From positions 1 through 64,000 of the forward strand of contig NZ_OY759854.1 in assembly GCF_963662805.1 (NCBI RefSeq): a stretch of 64,000 nt of DNA, written 5' to 3'. Under the pieces are notes generated by a model, which saw only the letters and a list, made by a program, of their open reading frames with translations, made no database searches and had not been told where the DNA came from. The translations under genes were made by a program, and so were the position numbers. This DNA is from an uncultured Cohaesibacter sp. (GTDB lineage: Bacteria; Pseudomonadota; Alphaproteobacteria; Rhizobiales; Cohaesibacteraceae). Positions 9,039 to 16,647 of this stretch are shown here, piece after piece. Each line of letters opens with the position of its first letter. The first letter of the stretch is position 1.

Positions 9039-10261
9039 CCAATACAGCATCTCTCCTTGAGCGCAGGGTGTTTCTCTGCGTCCTCGATTCTGTCGGATGT
9101 GGCGGCGCACCTGATGCCGCAGCTTTTGGTGATGAGGGCGCCAACACGCTTCTGCATATTGCTGAGGCTTGTAGCAGGGGAGAATGCGAAGATGGTCGGC
9201 ATGGGCCGTTGCATCTGCCCAATTTGGCCCACATGGGCCTTGGAAGCTGCATCAATCTCGCTTCGGGCTCTCGTGCACCGGGCATCGATGACGCGCCACA
9301 AGAGGCCGACTGGGCCGTTCTGCAAGAGGTTTCCAAGGGCAAGGACACCCAGACCGGACATTGGGAACTGGCCGGGCTGCCCCTAGCTAAAGACTGGACC
9401 TATTTTCCCGATACCGATCCGGCCTTTCCGGAAGATCTGATGCAGGAATTCATGGCTCGTGCCGGTCTTGAAGGCACCCTTGCCAATATTCATGGCTCAG
9501 GCACAGAGATGATTGATCGCTTTGCCGAGGAACATCTGAGAACCGGCTATCCGATCACCTACACCTCGGCTGACAGTGTGTTTCAGATCGCAGCGCACGA
9601 AGAGAGCTTCGGGCTGGAAAGACTGTATGAGATTTGCAAAATTGCGGCGGATATTTTCCATCCGCTCGGTGTTGGACGTGTGATTGCCAGACCCTTTGTC
9701 GGCACAGTGGAAACCGGCTTTGAGCGCACCAAGAACCGCAAGGATCTGGCCATCAAACCGGCAGAGCCAACCATCTGTGATCGAGTAATCGCCAAAGGGG
9801 GCGATGTGCGCAGCGTCGGCAAGATTGCCGACATCTTTGCCATGCGGGGTATTTCGGTTGTTGGCCCGAAAGCGGATGATATGGGGCTGGTTGACCAGCT
9901 GCTGGACGCCTGTGATACGGCCACAGGCGGCGATCTGGTCTTTGCCAATTTCGTCGAGTTTGACAGCCATTATGGACACCGCCGCGACATTTGCGGCTAT
10001 GCCAAGGCGCTCGAGCGGTTTGACCGGCGTGTGCCCGAGATTCTTGCCAGGCTGAAGGCGGGAGATCTTCTGTTATTCACGGCAGACCATGGCAATGATC
10101 CCACATGGCACGGCAACGACCACACGCGTGAACGTGTACCCCTGCTGATCCATGAGGTGCCGCATGGTTTACAATCCCCGAGCATCAAGCCTGAGAGCAC
10201 ACAAGTGATTAAGCCCTTCGGCTTTGTGGCCGATCTGGTTGCCGAGCATCTGGGCTGCTAG
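9035..10261 (+). CDS. deoB: Phosphopentomutase
   Basis: 408 residues, full length. It belongs to the alkaline-phosphatase superfamily, with the metal-site start DSVGCGGAPDA, the phosphorylated Thr region GKDTQTGHWE near residue 108, EFDSHYGHRRD, and the C-terminal metal ligands FTADHGNDPTWHGNDHTRE. DeoB interconverts (deoxy)ribose-1-phosphate and -5-phosphate with two Mn ions in the cytosol. As last gene of the importer/phosphorylase operon, overlapping the permease stop by 4 bp, it completes the route from imported nucleoside to the pentose pool. No deoC (deoxyribose-phosphate aldolase) is in the window, so ribose is as likely a sugar as deoxyribose. Confidence 0.95.
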   Translation: MTNTASLLERRVFLCVLDSVGCGGAPDAAAFGDEGANTLLHIAEACSRGECEDGRHGPLHLPNLAHMGLGSCINLASGSRAPGIDDAPQEADWAVLQEVSKGKDTQTGHWELAGLPLAKDWTYFPDTDPAFPEDLMQEFMARAGLEGTLANIHGSGTEMIDRFAEEHLRTGYPITYTSADSVFQIAAHEESFGLERLYEICKIAADIFHPLGVGRVIARPFVGTVETGFERTKNRKDLAIKPAEPTICDRVIAKGGDVRSVGKIADIFAMRGISVVGPKADDMGLVDQLLDACDTATGGDLVFANFVEFDSHYGHRRDICGYAKALERFDRRVPEILARLKAGDLLLFTADHGNDPTWHGNDHTRERVPLLIHEVPHGLQSPSIKPESTQVIKPFGFVADLVAEHLGC

Positions 10262-10286
10262 GCGCGTCGCAACAAGCTGCGCGCCT
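10260..10286 (+). terminator. Hairpin after deoB, possible terminator
   Basis: A 7-bp perfect stem (AGGCGCG / CGCGCCT) with a 13-base loop begins at the last base of the deoB stop codon. A run of T is absent, so a Rho-independent terminator is only probable. It would end the nucleoside operon before the convergent genes. Confidence 0.4.
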
Positions 10287-10397
10287 CCTTGCTGTTAAGT
10301 ATCCGTTTGAGCGAAGGGCCTGGTAGCCCTTTGCTGACGCGATCTTCAAGGCTGGATCGCCCATAAGCGCAATGCCAAAGCCAAAGAGCAATCGGCC

Positions 10398-10727
10398 TTA
10401 AGAGGCCGAAGAAATCTCTTTGACAATTTCCTGAGAAATCGAGTTCAGCACTGCAACCTGATCCTGCGCCGTACCAGTGGAAAAGGCTTCGTCAAGCAGT
10501 TTGGTGTAGCGTTCGATGCGGTCGATCTGGTCCTTTGCGACGCTGCTGCTGAGGGGTTCGCGGTCATAATTGTCGGCGAAATCCTGCGTTATGATGCTGA
10601 TGAGGAAATAGGGAGCAGCAAAGTCCGGATTTTCCAGTGCGCTTTCCCGTGCGACGCTGGCGCATTTCTTGTAGGCGCTGACGCCCTTGCTGCCATTAAT
10701 GAGGATGTCGTGGAATTTTTTGAACAT
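10398..10727 (-). CDS. Small protein of unknown function
   Basis: An open frame of 109 residues from ATG 10727 (MFKKFHDILINGSKGVSAYK), preceded by AAAGG at the right distance; another ATG five codons upstream lacks such a site. The product looks alpha-helical and soluble, without signal peptide, Cys pairs or known motif. It lies between deoB (convergent) and the carbamoyl-hydrolase gene (same strand, 105 bp upstream), so it may be the last gene of the pyrK-pyrD-hydrolase transcript. I do not recognise the family. Confidence 0.55.
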   Translation of the reverse strand: MFKKFHDILINGSKGVSAYKKCASVARESALENPDFAAPYFLISIITQDFADNYDREPLSSSVAKDQIDRIERYTKLLDEAFSTGTAQDQVAVLNSISQEIVKEISSAS

Positions 10728-10831
10728 GTGATTGCCTTTCATTAGGGTCTTTATCTGGTTTGTTGGGTCTATGTGCCTGCCCGTTATTGGTGGCGAGAGG
10801 CACAGTCAGAGATGTTGTCTCTTGCTCTTCC

Positions 10832-12124
10832 TCATCCTTGCGCATCCATCAGATAGGCGTAGATGATCTCCGAGGCGATCATGAAGTCGGAAACGTCCAT
10901 CGCTTCTGCCGGATTGTGAGAGCCATTCCTGTTGCGCACGAAAACCATGCCTGTCGGCACGCCCGCATTGGCAAAGACAGCCGCATCATGGCCACCGCCG
11001 GAAGGCATGATAAAAGGCTCTAGCCCCACCTGCTGCATGGCGCCAGACATGGCCTCGACAATGGCAGCGTCGCACAGGGCAGGGGCGGTGCTCAGTTTTT
11101 CACCAAGCTCGAAGCGCACCTTTCGCTCTCGCTCGATGGTGCGGATATCCTGTGCCAATAGATCATGCATGCCATCGAGCACCGTGGCGTTCTGGCTGCG
11201 CACATCAAGGCTGAAATCCACTTGATCGGGAATGCGCGAGAGGGCGTGGCGTTCCACGTCCGTTGAAATCATGCCGCTGGTCAAAACAAGGTCATCGCCC
11301 AGCTGGACGACCGTCAGCCAGCTTTCATCTAGGCGGGTCAAGAGATCTGCCATCGCCAGAACCGGATCGCGGCGGAAAGCGCGCGGAACAGCACCGGAAT
11401 GCCCCGCTTCGCCAACGCAGCGAATGGTCTTGTAACGGAAGTTGCCCCGAATGCCCGAAACCACAGCGGCTGGGAGGTCTTTCTGGACCAGCAGCGGGCC
11501 TTGCTCGATATGCAGTTCGATATAGGCAAGAACCGAGTTGGCGTCCATAAGCGGCGTGCCATCGCGCACGGGTGCCATATCGATGCCGATGCTTTCCATA
11601 TGCGCATCCAGCGTCTGATTATCGCCCTTGTGGCGTGTGCGCAGCTCAGCCTCGCTCAACCGGCCCAACAGGGCCTTGGAGGCAATGTAGCATGGCCCGA
11701 ACCAGGCGCTTTCCTCGGCTCGCATGGCCAGAACCTTAACCGGTCGTGCAAAAGAGGTTCCCTCGCTCTGGGCGCGTACAAGGCACATCAAACCGGCAAT
11801 GACACCGGCCAGACCATCGAAATTGCCACCTTGCGGCACCGTATCCACATGAGAGCCGACCAGTACAAACGCATCAGCCTCCGCATCGCAGGGAAGGGAG
11901 AAGACCGCGTTCTGGCCCGCATCATAGGTGACAGTCAGCCCGTGGCTCAGGCCGAACTGTTCCAGATAGGCGAGGGTCTTTGTTTCCAGATCGGAGAAGG
12001 CAGGGCGGCTGATGCCTTGCGTGTCTGCAGAAAAAGCGGCGATTTCGTCAAAGAGCTGAGCCGCCATTGCTTCATAGTCTGCCGCTGTGAGGGCAGGGCT
12101 CTGTGTCATAGAAACCATGGTCAT
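10832..12124 (-). CDS. Zn-dependent M20-family amidohydrolase (N-carbamoyl-amino-acid hydrolase / beta-ureidopropionase / allantoate amidohydrolase type)
   Basis: 430 residues with the order typical of HyuC/PydC/AllC enzymes: GSHVDTVPQGGNFDG (His/Asp metal ligands, near residue 90), AEESAWFG (bridging Glu), LHIEQGPLL, the dimerisation-domain GEAGHSGAVP, and the final RNGSHNPAEAM His ligand. Such enzymes remove the carbamoyl group from N-carbamoyl-amino acids, releasing ammonia and CO2. The usual RF of AEESARF is WF here. The start ATG overlaps the pyrD-like stop (ATGA), so the two are coupled. With a dihydroorotate-dehydrogenase-like pair upstream, N-carbamoyl-aspartate or N-carbamoyl-beta-alanine are plausible substrates. 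The exact one cannot be decided from sequence. Confidence 0.87.
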   Translation of the reverse strand: MTMVSMTQSPALTAADYEAMAAQLFDEIAAFSADTQGISRPAFSDLETKTLAYLEQFGLSHGLTVTYDAGQNAVFSLPCDAEADAFVLVGSHVDTVPQGGNFDGLAGVIAGLMCLVRAQSEGTSFARPVKVLAMRAEESAWFGPCYIASKALLGRLSEAELRTRHKGDNQTLDAHMESIGIDMAPVRDGTPLMDANSVLAYIELHIEQGPLLVQKDLPAAVVSGIRGNFRYKTIRCVGEAGHSGAVPRAFRRDPVLAMADLLTRLDESWLTVVQLGDDLVLTSGMISTDVERHALSRIPDQVDFSLDVRSQNATVLDGMHDLLAQDIRTIERERKVRFELGEKLSTAPALCDAAIVEAMSGAMQQVGLEPFIMPSGGGHDAAVFANAGVPTGMVFVRNRNGSHNPAEAMDVSDFMIASEIIYAYLMDAQG

Positions 12125-13065
12125 TCTGCTGCCTCCGCAAAGAACACGCCGTCGCTGGCTTCTTCATCCCGAATGGAGCCAGTGAGCTCGGAGACGCTTG
12201 AAAGCCCCTCTGTGCGAAGAAATGCTTCCAGTTCGCTGATAAGCCGCACCATGACCGTCGGGCTGATAAAGGTTGCCGTGCCAACCTGTACGGCACTTGC
12301 TCCGGCAATCAGATATTCGACAACATCCTCAACCGTAGCGATGCCGCCGCAGCCGATCACAGGAATGGAGACCGCTTTGGCGCATTGATAGACCATGCGC
12401 AGGGCAATCGGTTTGAGGGCCGGGCCGGAAAGGCCACCCATCAGATTGCCCAGCTTGGGCTTGCGTGTGTGGATGTCAATGGCCATGGACAGCATGGTAT
12501 TGGCCACCACGAGAGCATCCGCTCCGGCGCTCTCTGCCGCTTGGGCCACTTCGGTTGTTTCGCCCGTGTTGGGCGTCAGCTTTGCCCAGAGTGGCAGATC
12601 TGTTGCTGCCCGCAGCTTGCGCATGACCGCTTCGGTGGTAGAGGGGCGCATGGCGAAGGCCTTGCCGTCTGCTTCGATATTCGGGCAAGAAATATTCACC
12701 TCGATGGCTGCCACGCCGGGCACGCTCACCTCTTCGCAGATCTGCGCGAACTCATCTGCACTACCAGCCGAAATGCTTACCACCAGCGGGGTCTGATATT
12801 GATCATAAAAGGGGATGACATTGGTCTTGAAATAGTCGACACCCTTGCTGGGTATGCCGATCGAATTCAGCATTGAGCCGCGCACTTCACAAACACGCGG
12901 GGTCGGGTTGCCGCCTCTGATGTCACGGGTGATCGTCTTGGTCACATGTGCGCCCAGCGCATCGATATCAAACAGCTTTGCACAGTCTTCCGAGAAGGTG
13001 CCCGAGGCAGGCATGATCGGGTTTTTCAAACGCATTGCCCCGATATTGACTGAAAGATCTAGCAT
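12121..13065 (-). CDS. pyrD: Dihydroorotate dehydrogenase, class 1B catalytic subunit type
   Basis: 314 residues of the FMN TIM-barrel DHOD family: NPIMPASGTF near the N-terminus, GSMLNSIGIPSKG, the active-site loop IEVNISCPNIE with Cys (class 1 uses Cys as base), AKLTPNT, and the phosphate site IPVIGCGGI...GASAVQVGTA. The partner upstream is a PyrK-type flavoprotein, which makes this a class 1B, NAD-linked enzyme. Most alphaproteobacteria make pyrimidines with the membrane-bound class 2 enzyme. This copy, tied to a carbamoyl hydrolase, may therefore reduce orotate or a related pyrimidine in catabolism rather than biosynthesis (inference). The start overlaps the pyrK-like gene by 7 bp. Confidence 0.88.
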   Translation of the reverse strand: MLDLSVNIGAMRLKNPIMPASGTFSEDCAKLFDIDALGAHVTKTITRDIRGGNPTPRVCEVRGSMLNSIGIPSKGVDYFKTNVIPFYDQYQTPLVVSISAGSADEFAQICEEVSVPGVAAIEVNISCPNIEADGKAFAMRPSTTEAVMRKLRAATDLPLWAKLTPNTGETTEVAQAAESAGADALVVANTMLSMAIDIHTRKPKLGNLMGGLSGPALKPIALRMVYQCAKAVSIPVIGCGGIATVEDVVEYLIAGASAVQVGTATFISPTVMVRLISELEAFLRTEGLSSVSELTGSIRDEEASDGVFFAEAAE

Positions 13066-13874
13066 CCCATTGCCTCCTGAAGATTGAATACGGGGCCTTC
13101 CTTGCAGACCCGCTCATGAATGATTTTATCCTTGCGCCGGAAGGACCGAACGCAGCACTGACACATGCCCACGCCGCAAGCCATCTGTTGCTCAAGAGCG
13201 ATCTGGCCGGGAATGCCATGACGAGCGCCAATGGTTTGCAGCATCGTCAGAAGCCGGTTGGAACCGCAGGTATAAAAGGCGTCCACGCCCTCCGCCTGGA
13301 TATGCGCTTCGATCAACTGCTCAAGCGCCTCAACGCCGGATGTCCCTTCAGAATCCGTGACCGTGATGACCTCTGCCCCGAGCGCCTTGAAATGATCGAT
13401 GGACATAAGCACATCAGGAGAACGCGCACTGCATATGGCAGTGAGTTTGCGCCCCATCTGCTGGGCTTTTTGCGCCAACGGGGCCAAAGTCGCCAGACCA
13501 ACACCGCGAGCCACGACCATCAGCTTTTGCCAGTCGTCCTGGATGTCGAACCCATGCCCAAGTGGGCCGACCACATTAAGGTTTTCGCCAGCCTCAAGGG
13601 CAGAGAGAGCTGCCGTGCCTTCGCCCGCAATCTTGTAGAGAAAATGCAGCTCGCCCGCTTCGGGATAGAAGCCGTAGATGCTCATGGGGCGCCGCAGATA
13701 GGGCCGCAAATCCCCTTTAGTCGGACACAAGAGATGGAAGAACTGTCCCGGCTCGCATTTGAGAATATGAGACGGTGCATCCAGCACGATGAGCCTGTAT
13801 TCGCGATTGATCGGCTCGTTGCTTTTGACTCTACAGATGGTCTCGAAAATGGGATTCAGGGTCATATCGGTCAT
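13059..13874 (-). CDS. pyrK: Dihydroorotate dehydrogenase electron-transfer subunit (PyrK type)
   Basis: 271 residues. The N-terminal FAD domain has RRPMSIYG near residue 75, a ferredoxin-reductase-type NAD site follows (VVARGVGLATLAPLA near 125), and a C-terminal [2Fe-2S] site is formed by MACGVGMCQCC and VCKEGPVF, four cysteines in the PyrK spacing. It passes electrons between NAD(H) and the FMN of the adjacent subunit. It is the first large gene of a leftward operon whose likely promoter lies near 14276-14305, about 400 bp upstream. A long leader, with a possible small gene and hairpin, lies between. Confidence 0.9.
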   Translation of the reverse strand: MTDMTLNPIFETICRVKSNEPINREYRLIVLDAPSHILKCEPGQFFHLLCPTKGDLRPYLRRPMSIYGFYPEAGELHFLYKIAGEGTAALSALEAGENLNVVGPLGHGFDIQDDWQKLMVVARGVGLATLAPLAQKAQQMGRKLTAICSARSPDVLMSIDHFKALGAEVITVTDSEGTSGVEALEQLIEAHIQAEGVDAFYTCGSNRLLTMLQTIGARHGIPGQIALEQQMACGVGMCQCCVRSFRRKDKIIHERVCKEGPVFNLQEAMGC

Positions 13875-13909
13875 GGAACTGCTTCGGAAAAAAGAAAAGA
13901 CTCTCCCTT

Positions 13910-13931
13910 CACTCCAAAGGCATTTGGAATG
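13910..13931 (-). terminator. Leader hairpin upstream of pyrK, possible attenuator
   Basis: On the minus strand a 9-bp stem with one G-T pair (CATTCCAAA / TTTGGAGTG) and a 4-base loop is followed after ten bases by a T-rich tract (13888-13899 read as A on plus). It lies in the transcribed leader, 36 bases before pyrK. The T tract is not directly next to the stem, so this is only suggestive of attenuation. Confidence 0.3.
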
Positions 13932-13979
13932 AAGAAGGCGGTTGCTGGGAGATTTTTGGCAACGGTTGGGACCGAAACC

Positions 13980-14240
13980 CTATCTGAAGCTGAAAGCCAA
14001 GCGTCGGCGATGGTCTAGAAAGCGGCGCTTTCGCCAAATCGCGTCTTGGGGCGCGCGATGTCTGACAACACCATCTGCAAGCAATGTCGAAGGGATAACA
14101 TGGAAAAGGCGAGCCACCGACATGGCGCTCTGGGCAGTGGCGTGATGCTTGAAAAACCGGATGTCTAAAACCCGCAATGTCTGCTTGGCAGATGCCGAAA
14201 AGTCGGCGGAGTGGCCAAAGCGCAAAAAGGGAAGATTCAT
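13980..14240 (-). CDS. Possible leader ORF of unknown function
   Basis: 86 codons from ATG 14240, six bases after AGGA. It starts about 28 bases downstream of the expected transcription start of the pyrK operon. The product is basic and Arg-rich near its end (WRKRRFLDHRRR) and matches nothing I know. The good ribosome site and its place directly after the promoter speak for it. The odd composition and a plus-strand frame in the same stretch speak against it. It could be a real small gene, a regulatory upstream ORF, or chance. Confidence 0.35.
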   Translation of the reverse strand: MNLPFLRFGHSADFSASAKQTLRVLDIRFFKHHATAQSAMSVARLFHVIPSTLLADGVVRHRAPQDAIWRKRRFLDHRRRLAFSFR

Positions 14241-14275
14241 CGCCTGTTCCTAGTTTCGCTGTTGCTTAAAAAAAG

Positions 14276-14305
14276 AGATTAAACCCGTAAATCACGATTG
14301 GTCAA
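14276..14305 (-). promoter_or_regulatory. Predicted sigma-70 promoter of the pyrK-pyrD-hydrolase operon
   Basis: On the minus strand TTGACC (14305-14300) and TAATCT (14281-14276) are separated by 18 bases. The -35 box lies five bases after the XRE operator, exactly as at 4873, where TTGACA follows copy 1 after five bases. The repeated operator/-35 geometry is the main support. Confidence 0.6.
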
Positions 14306-14310
14306 GAAAT

Positions 14311-14326
14311 TTCTCAATTTTGAGAA
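14311..14326. promoter_or_regulatory. XRE operator, copy 2 (TTCTCAATTTTGAGAA)
   Basis: Two perfect 7-base arms (TTCTCAA / TTGAGAA) around a two-base centre, the same design as copy 1. It sits just upstream of the predicted -35 box of the pyrK operon and about 185 bp from the 3' end of the regulator gene. Confidence 0.75.
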
Positions 14327-14509
14327 TTTATTATAGCATATCTCGAATATGGAACAATTTGATGGCAATTGCCTCAAAATTAGGCAAGAGCTGCGGAGTA
14401 TCGTAATTCGTGCATTGGAGAAAAATGAACGTGGGCTTGTTCGCAAGGGAGGGCTTGCTGCGCAACCATGGGGAAGAGGAGGAGAGAGCGTCCGCGTCGA
14501 TAGCGCAAA

Positions 14510-15400
14510 TCAGGCGCGCAAGATGGTCTTTTCGATAAAGTCCGCCGCCTGATCCCCTTTGAGGCTCCGTCGCCAGAGTTTGTCTGTCATGGCACCATAG
14601 AGGGACGTGGCTTCCGGAGCGGCCGAAATGGTCGCGACGCCAAGACGGATATTGGCAAAGGCCCCCAACCGGAAAGGACTGACGGCGACCTGCGACCGGT
14701 CGGCCTGTTTAAAAATCTGGAAGCTGGCACTTGGCATGGAATCCACCACGAGACCAATCTGTGTTCCGATTGGTGGTTCGCGCAACATCTTGACAATATT
14801 CTCGATTTCCGTGCGGGCAACCTCACGGCGCAGCTTCATGTCAGCCTCGGGCGGATCATAAGCTCCAATAAAGCCGTTACGGAAAAACTGTTCCAGCTCC
14901 GCCGCAGACACAAGGCTGATGATGCTCGGCATCCGATTATGGTAGCAGACCTTGCGCGCATGCAGGATATCCAGAAGGGCTTCAATATCCTGCAGTGCTT
15001 TGGCTCGGTCTTCAACGTCAAGCGGGATGCTTTCCTTGAGAACATCAGGGAGAATGGCATCATAAGCGTCAGTGGTGAGCAGATAGGAAACCGGCCCGAA
15101 AAGAACTAGAATCTGGTCGACCTTTTCTTCGATCTGGCGCATGCGTTCAAAGAAGCTGACAGCCGAGGCGATATATTCAACCCCGACGCCAAGCAGCGTG
15201 GGAAGCGAAATCCCCAACAGGGTCGCGATCTTGCCCAGCGTATCGACGCGGATCGGCTGCCCCAATTCGTAACGATAGATGGCTGCGCGTGAAATGCCTG
15301 TCTTTTGAGCGACTTCCTCGGGTGAGAGCCCAGCGCCAACCCGAAATGCCTTAAGCCTCTGACCAACTTCCTCGATCGAGATGCCTTGCCCTATGTCCAT
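14510..15400 (-). CDS. XRE-family regulator with uncharacterised C-terminal domain
   Basis: 296 residues, intact. The HTH (GLSPEEVAQKTGISRAAIYR) spans about residues 23-60. It is followed by about 230 residues with no cupin, peptidase or sugar-binding signature: FFERMRQIEEKVDQILVLFG, SYLLTTDAYDA, PSIISLVSAAELEQFF, IGTQIGLVVDSMPSASFQIF, VAVSPFRLGAFANIR. The last parts look like a sheet-rich sensing module. It is the full-length paralogue of the frameshifted regulator at 3767-4663. One operator copy lies 99 bp upstream (likely autoregulation) and one lies beyond its 3' end before the pyrK operon. The ATG at 15400 has GAGG in front. The inducer is unknown; a pyrimidine or nucleoside is the obvious guess. 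Confidence 0.85.
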   Translation of the reverse strand: MDIGQGISIEEVGQRLKAFRVGAGLSPEEVAQKTGISRAAIYRYELGQPIRVDTLGKIATLLGISLPTLLGVGVEYIASAVSFFERMRQIEEKVDQILVLFGPVSYLLTTDAYDAILPDVLKESIPLDVEDRAKALQDIEALLDILHARKVCYHNRMPSIISLVSAAELEQFFRNGFIGAYDPPEADMKLRREVARTEIENIVKMLREPPIGTQIGLVVDSMPSASFQIFKQADRSQVAVSPFRLGAFANIRLGVATISAAPEATSLYGAMTDKLWRRSLKGDQAADFIEKTILRA

Positions 15401-15469
15401 GAAACAACCTCATTTTATGACCGGGCCAAGCGACGATGACTCGGAGCGAACAAATCACGCCTATGCTTG

Positions 15470-15514
15470 TGTATGCCATCTTGAAAGGCGGCAATCAATT
15501 CTAAATTTTGAGAA
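15470..15514 (-). promoter_or_regulatory. XRE operator copy 3 and promoter of the regulator gene
   Basis: TTCTAAATTTTGAGAA at 15499-15514 matches the other two operators except for one arm base. On the minus strand it is directly followed by TTGATT (15498-15493), a 17-base gap and CATACA (15475-15470), an acceptable promoter 70-90 bp before the regulator start. The closer spacing to the -35 box than in copies 1 and 2 may mean a different effect. Confidence 0.6.
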
Positions 15515-15617
15515 TATTCTTTATCGAGAGACAATACGCGGAATCTGACTCTCATGGGAGTCATGCCAGAGGACGGAAACAGGAATGGATCTTGCAGCAA
15601 GAGGCTTCATGCGATTG

Positions 15618-15633
15618 TTTCTGATCACAAATT
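15618..15633. promoter_or_regulatory. Degenerate GntR box (polyamine regulon)
   Basis: TTTCTGATCACAAATT: one half matches the TTGTGATCACAA box exactly and the other half loses the first G/T positions. It is about 150 bp upstream of the better box at 15783. Possibly a second, weaker site for the same regulator. Confidence 0.4.
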
Positions 15634-15782
15634 CTATCAAACAATGATCAATCCTTCCTGTTTTTGCCCGAAAAACGCAGGAAAGTGGCCGATACTTGAT
15701 GGATTTTAAGGCTTTTTAGCCCCTGAAACCGAGGAGAAAGAGTGCCTCATGACGATTGACGTGAGACCGCTGACACAGTATT

Positions 15783-15794
15783 TTGTGATCACAA
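15783..15794. promoter_or_regulatory. GntR box upstream of the gamma-glutamyl hydrolase gene
   Basis: A perfect 12-bp palindrome TTGTGATCACAA, 45 bp before the ATG at 15840. The same sequence occurs at 22559-22570, and related sites at 22536 and 23443, all in front of genes of the polyamine cluster. Confidence 0.75.
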
Positions 15795-15839
15795 TTTAAT
15801 TTCAAGGTAGCTCTGAGGCCAGAGCTCTGGATAGCACCC

Positions 15840-16616
15840 ATGACTGAACCATTCACGCTCGGCATTTTGGAAACCGGGCGACCACCCGAGGCTCTGGCAG
15901 GAAAATTCCCGTCCTATGCCGAGATGTTTGCCCAGATGGTCGGCGCGACCGCGCCTGAGCACTGGAAATTTGAGTATTATGTGGCTCTTGAAGGCGCGTT
16001 GCCGCCAAGTCCCGACACCTGCAATGCCTGGCTGATCACCGGATCCAAATTTGGTGCCTATGAAGACTATCCATGGATTCATGCGCTCAAGGCCTTTATC
16101 GTCAAGGCCTATGCAGCAGGGGTGCCAATGGTCGGTATTTGCTTTGGGCATCAGATATTGGCTGAGGCGCTCGGTGGCAAGGTAATCAAATCTGAAAAAG
16201 GCTGGGGCGTAGGTCATCAGGCCTATCAATGGAGCACGACCAAACCCGATTGGCTGGCCGCGACGGATCTTGCCGGACAGGATGCCTTCTCTATTCTTGC
16301 CTTCCATCAGGATCAGGTGGTTGAAGTCCCGCCACAAGCGGAGGTGATCGCGTCGAATGATTTCTGCCCGGCTGCCGCGCTCGTCTATGGCGATCAGGTG
16401 CTTTCCTTTCAGGGACATCCCGAATTCAGCGCCGACTTCGTTGCCGATCTGATCGAGGAAAAGCGGGACGATGTTCTGGGGGCGTCCATCGCAGACAAGG
16501 CAGCAACGTCACTCGCACAACCAATCGACAGAGTGGCCATCGGTGCGGGGATCGTGGAATTTCTCAAAGCGCGAGAAGCCGAATGGATCAACAAAAAGGC
16601 GGCAAACGCCGGATAA
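15840..16616 (+). CDS. Class I glutamine amidotransferase-like hydrolase, probable gamma-glutamyl-GABA hydrolase (PuuD role)
   Basis: 258 residues with the triad-type motifs of class I amidotransferases: GICFGHQILAEALGG (nucleophile Cys near residue 102) and SFQGHPEFS (His and Glu near 186-188). In isolation it resembles GMP-synthase-like amidotransferases. In this cluster, with gamma-glutamylputrescine synthetase, oxidase and aldehyde dehydrogenase, it most likely hydrolyses gamma-glutamyl-GABA to glutamate and GABA in the cytosol. It is first in a two-gene rightward unit (31 bp before the dehydrogenase) and has a GntR box in its promoter. Confidence 0.8.
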   Translation: MTEPFTLGILETGRPPEALAGKFPSYAEMFAQMVGATAPEHWKFEYYVALEGALPPSPDTCNAWLITGSKFGAYEDYPWIHALKAFIVKAYAAGVPMVGICFGHQILAEALGGKVIKSEKGWGVGHQAYQWSTTKPDWLAATDLAGQDAFSILAFHQDQVVEVPPQAEVIASNDFCPAAALVYGDQVLSFQGHPEFSADFVADLIEEKRDDVLGASIADKAATSLAQPIDRVAIGAGIVEFLKAREAEWINKKAANAG

Positions 16617-16647
16617 TATAAGATAAGCGCAGAGGGGCGCAGCAATC

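Noticed and set aside
13762..13775. TTGAGAATAT inside pyrK, resembling half of the XRE operator
   Set aside because: Only one arm matches and it lies within coding sequence; probably chance.
13942..14145. Plus-strand 67-codon frame opposite the pyrK leader
   Set aside because: Basic, Trp/Arg-rich random-looking text and no ribosome site; the minus-strand ORF with a Shine-Dalgarno is the better candidate.
14349..14552. Plus-strand 67-codon frame beside operator copy 2
   Set aside because: No ribosome site and it overlaps the 3' end of the intact regulator gene; kept out although the first 35 residues look protein-like.
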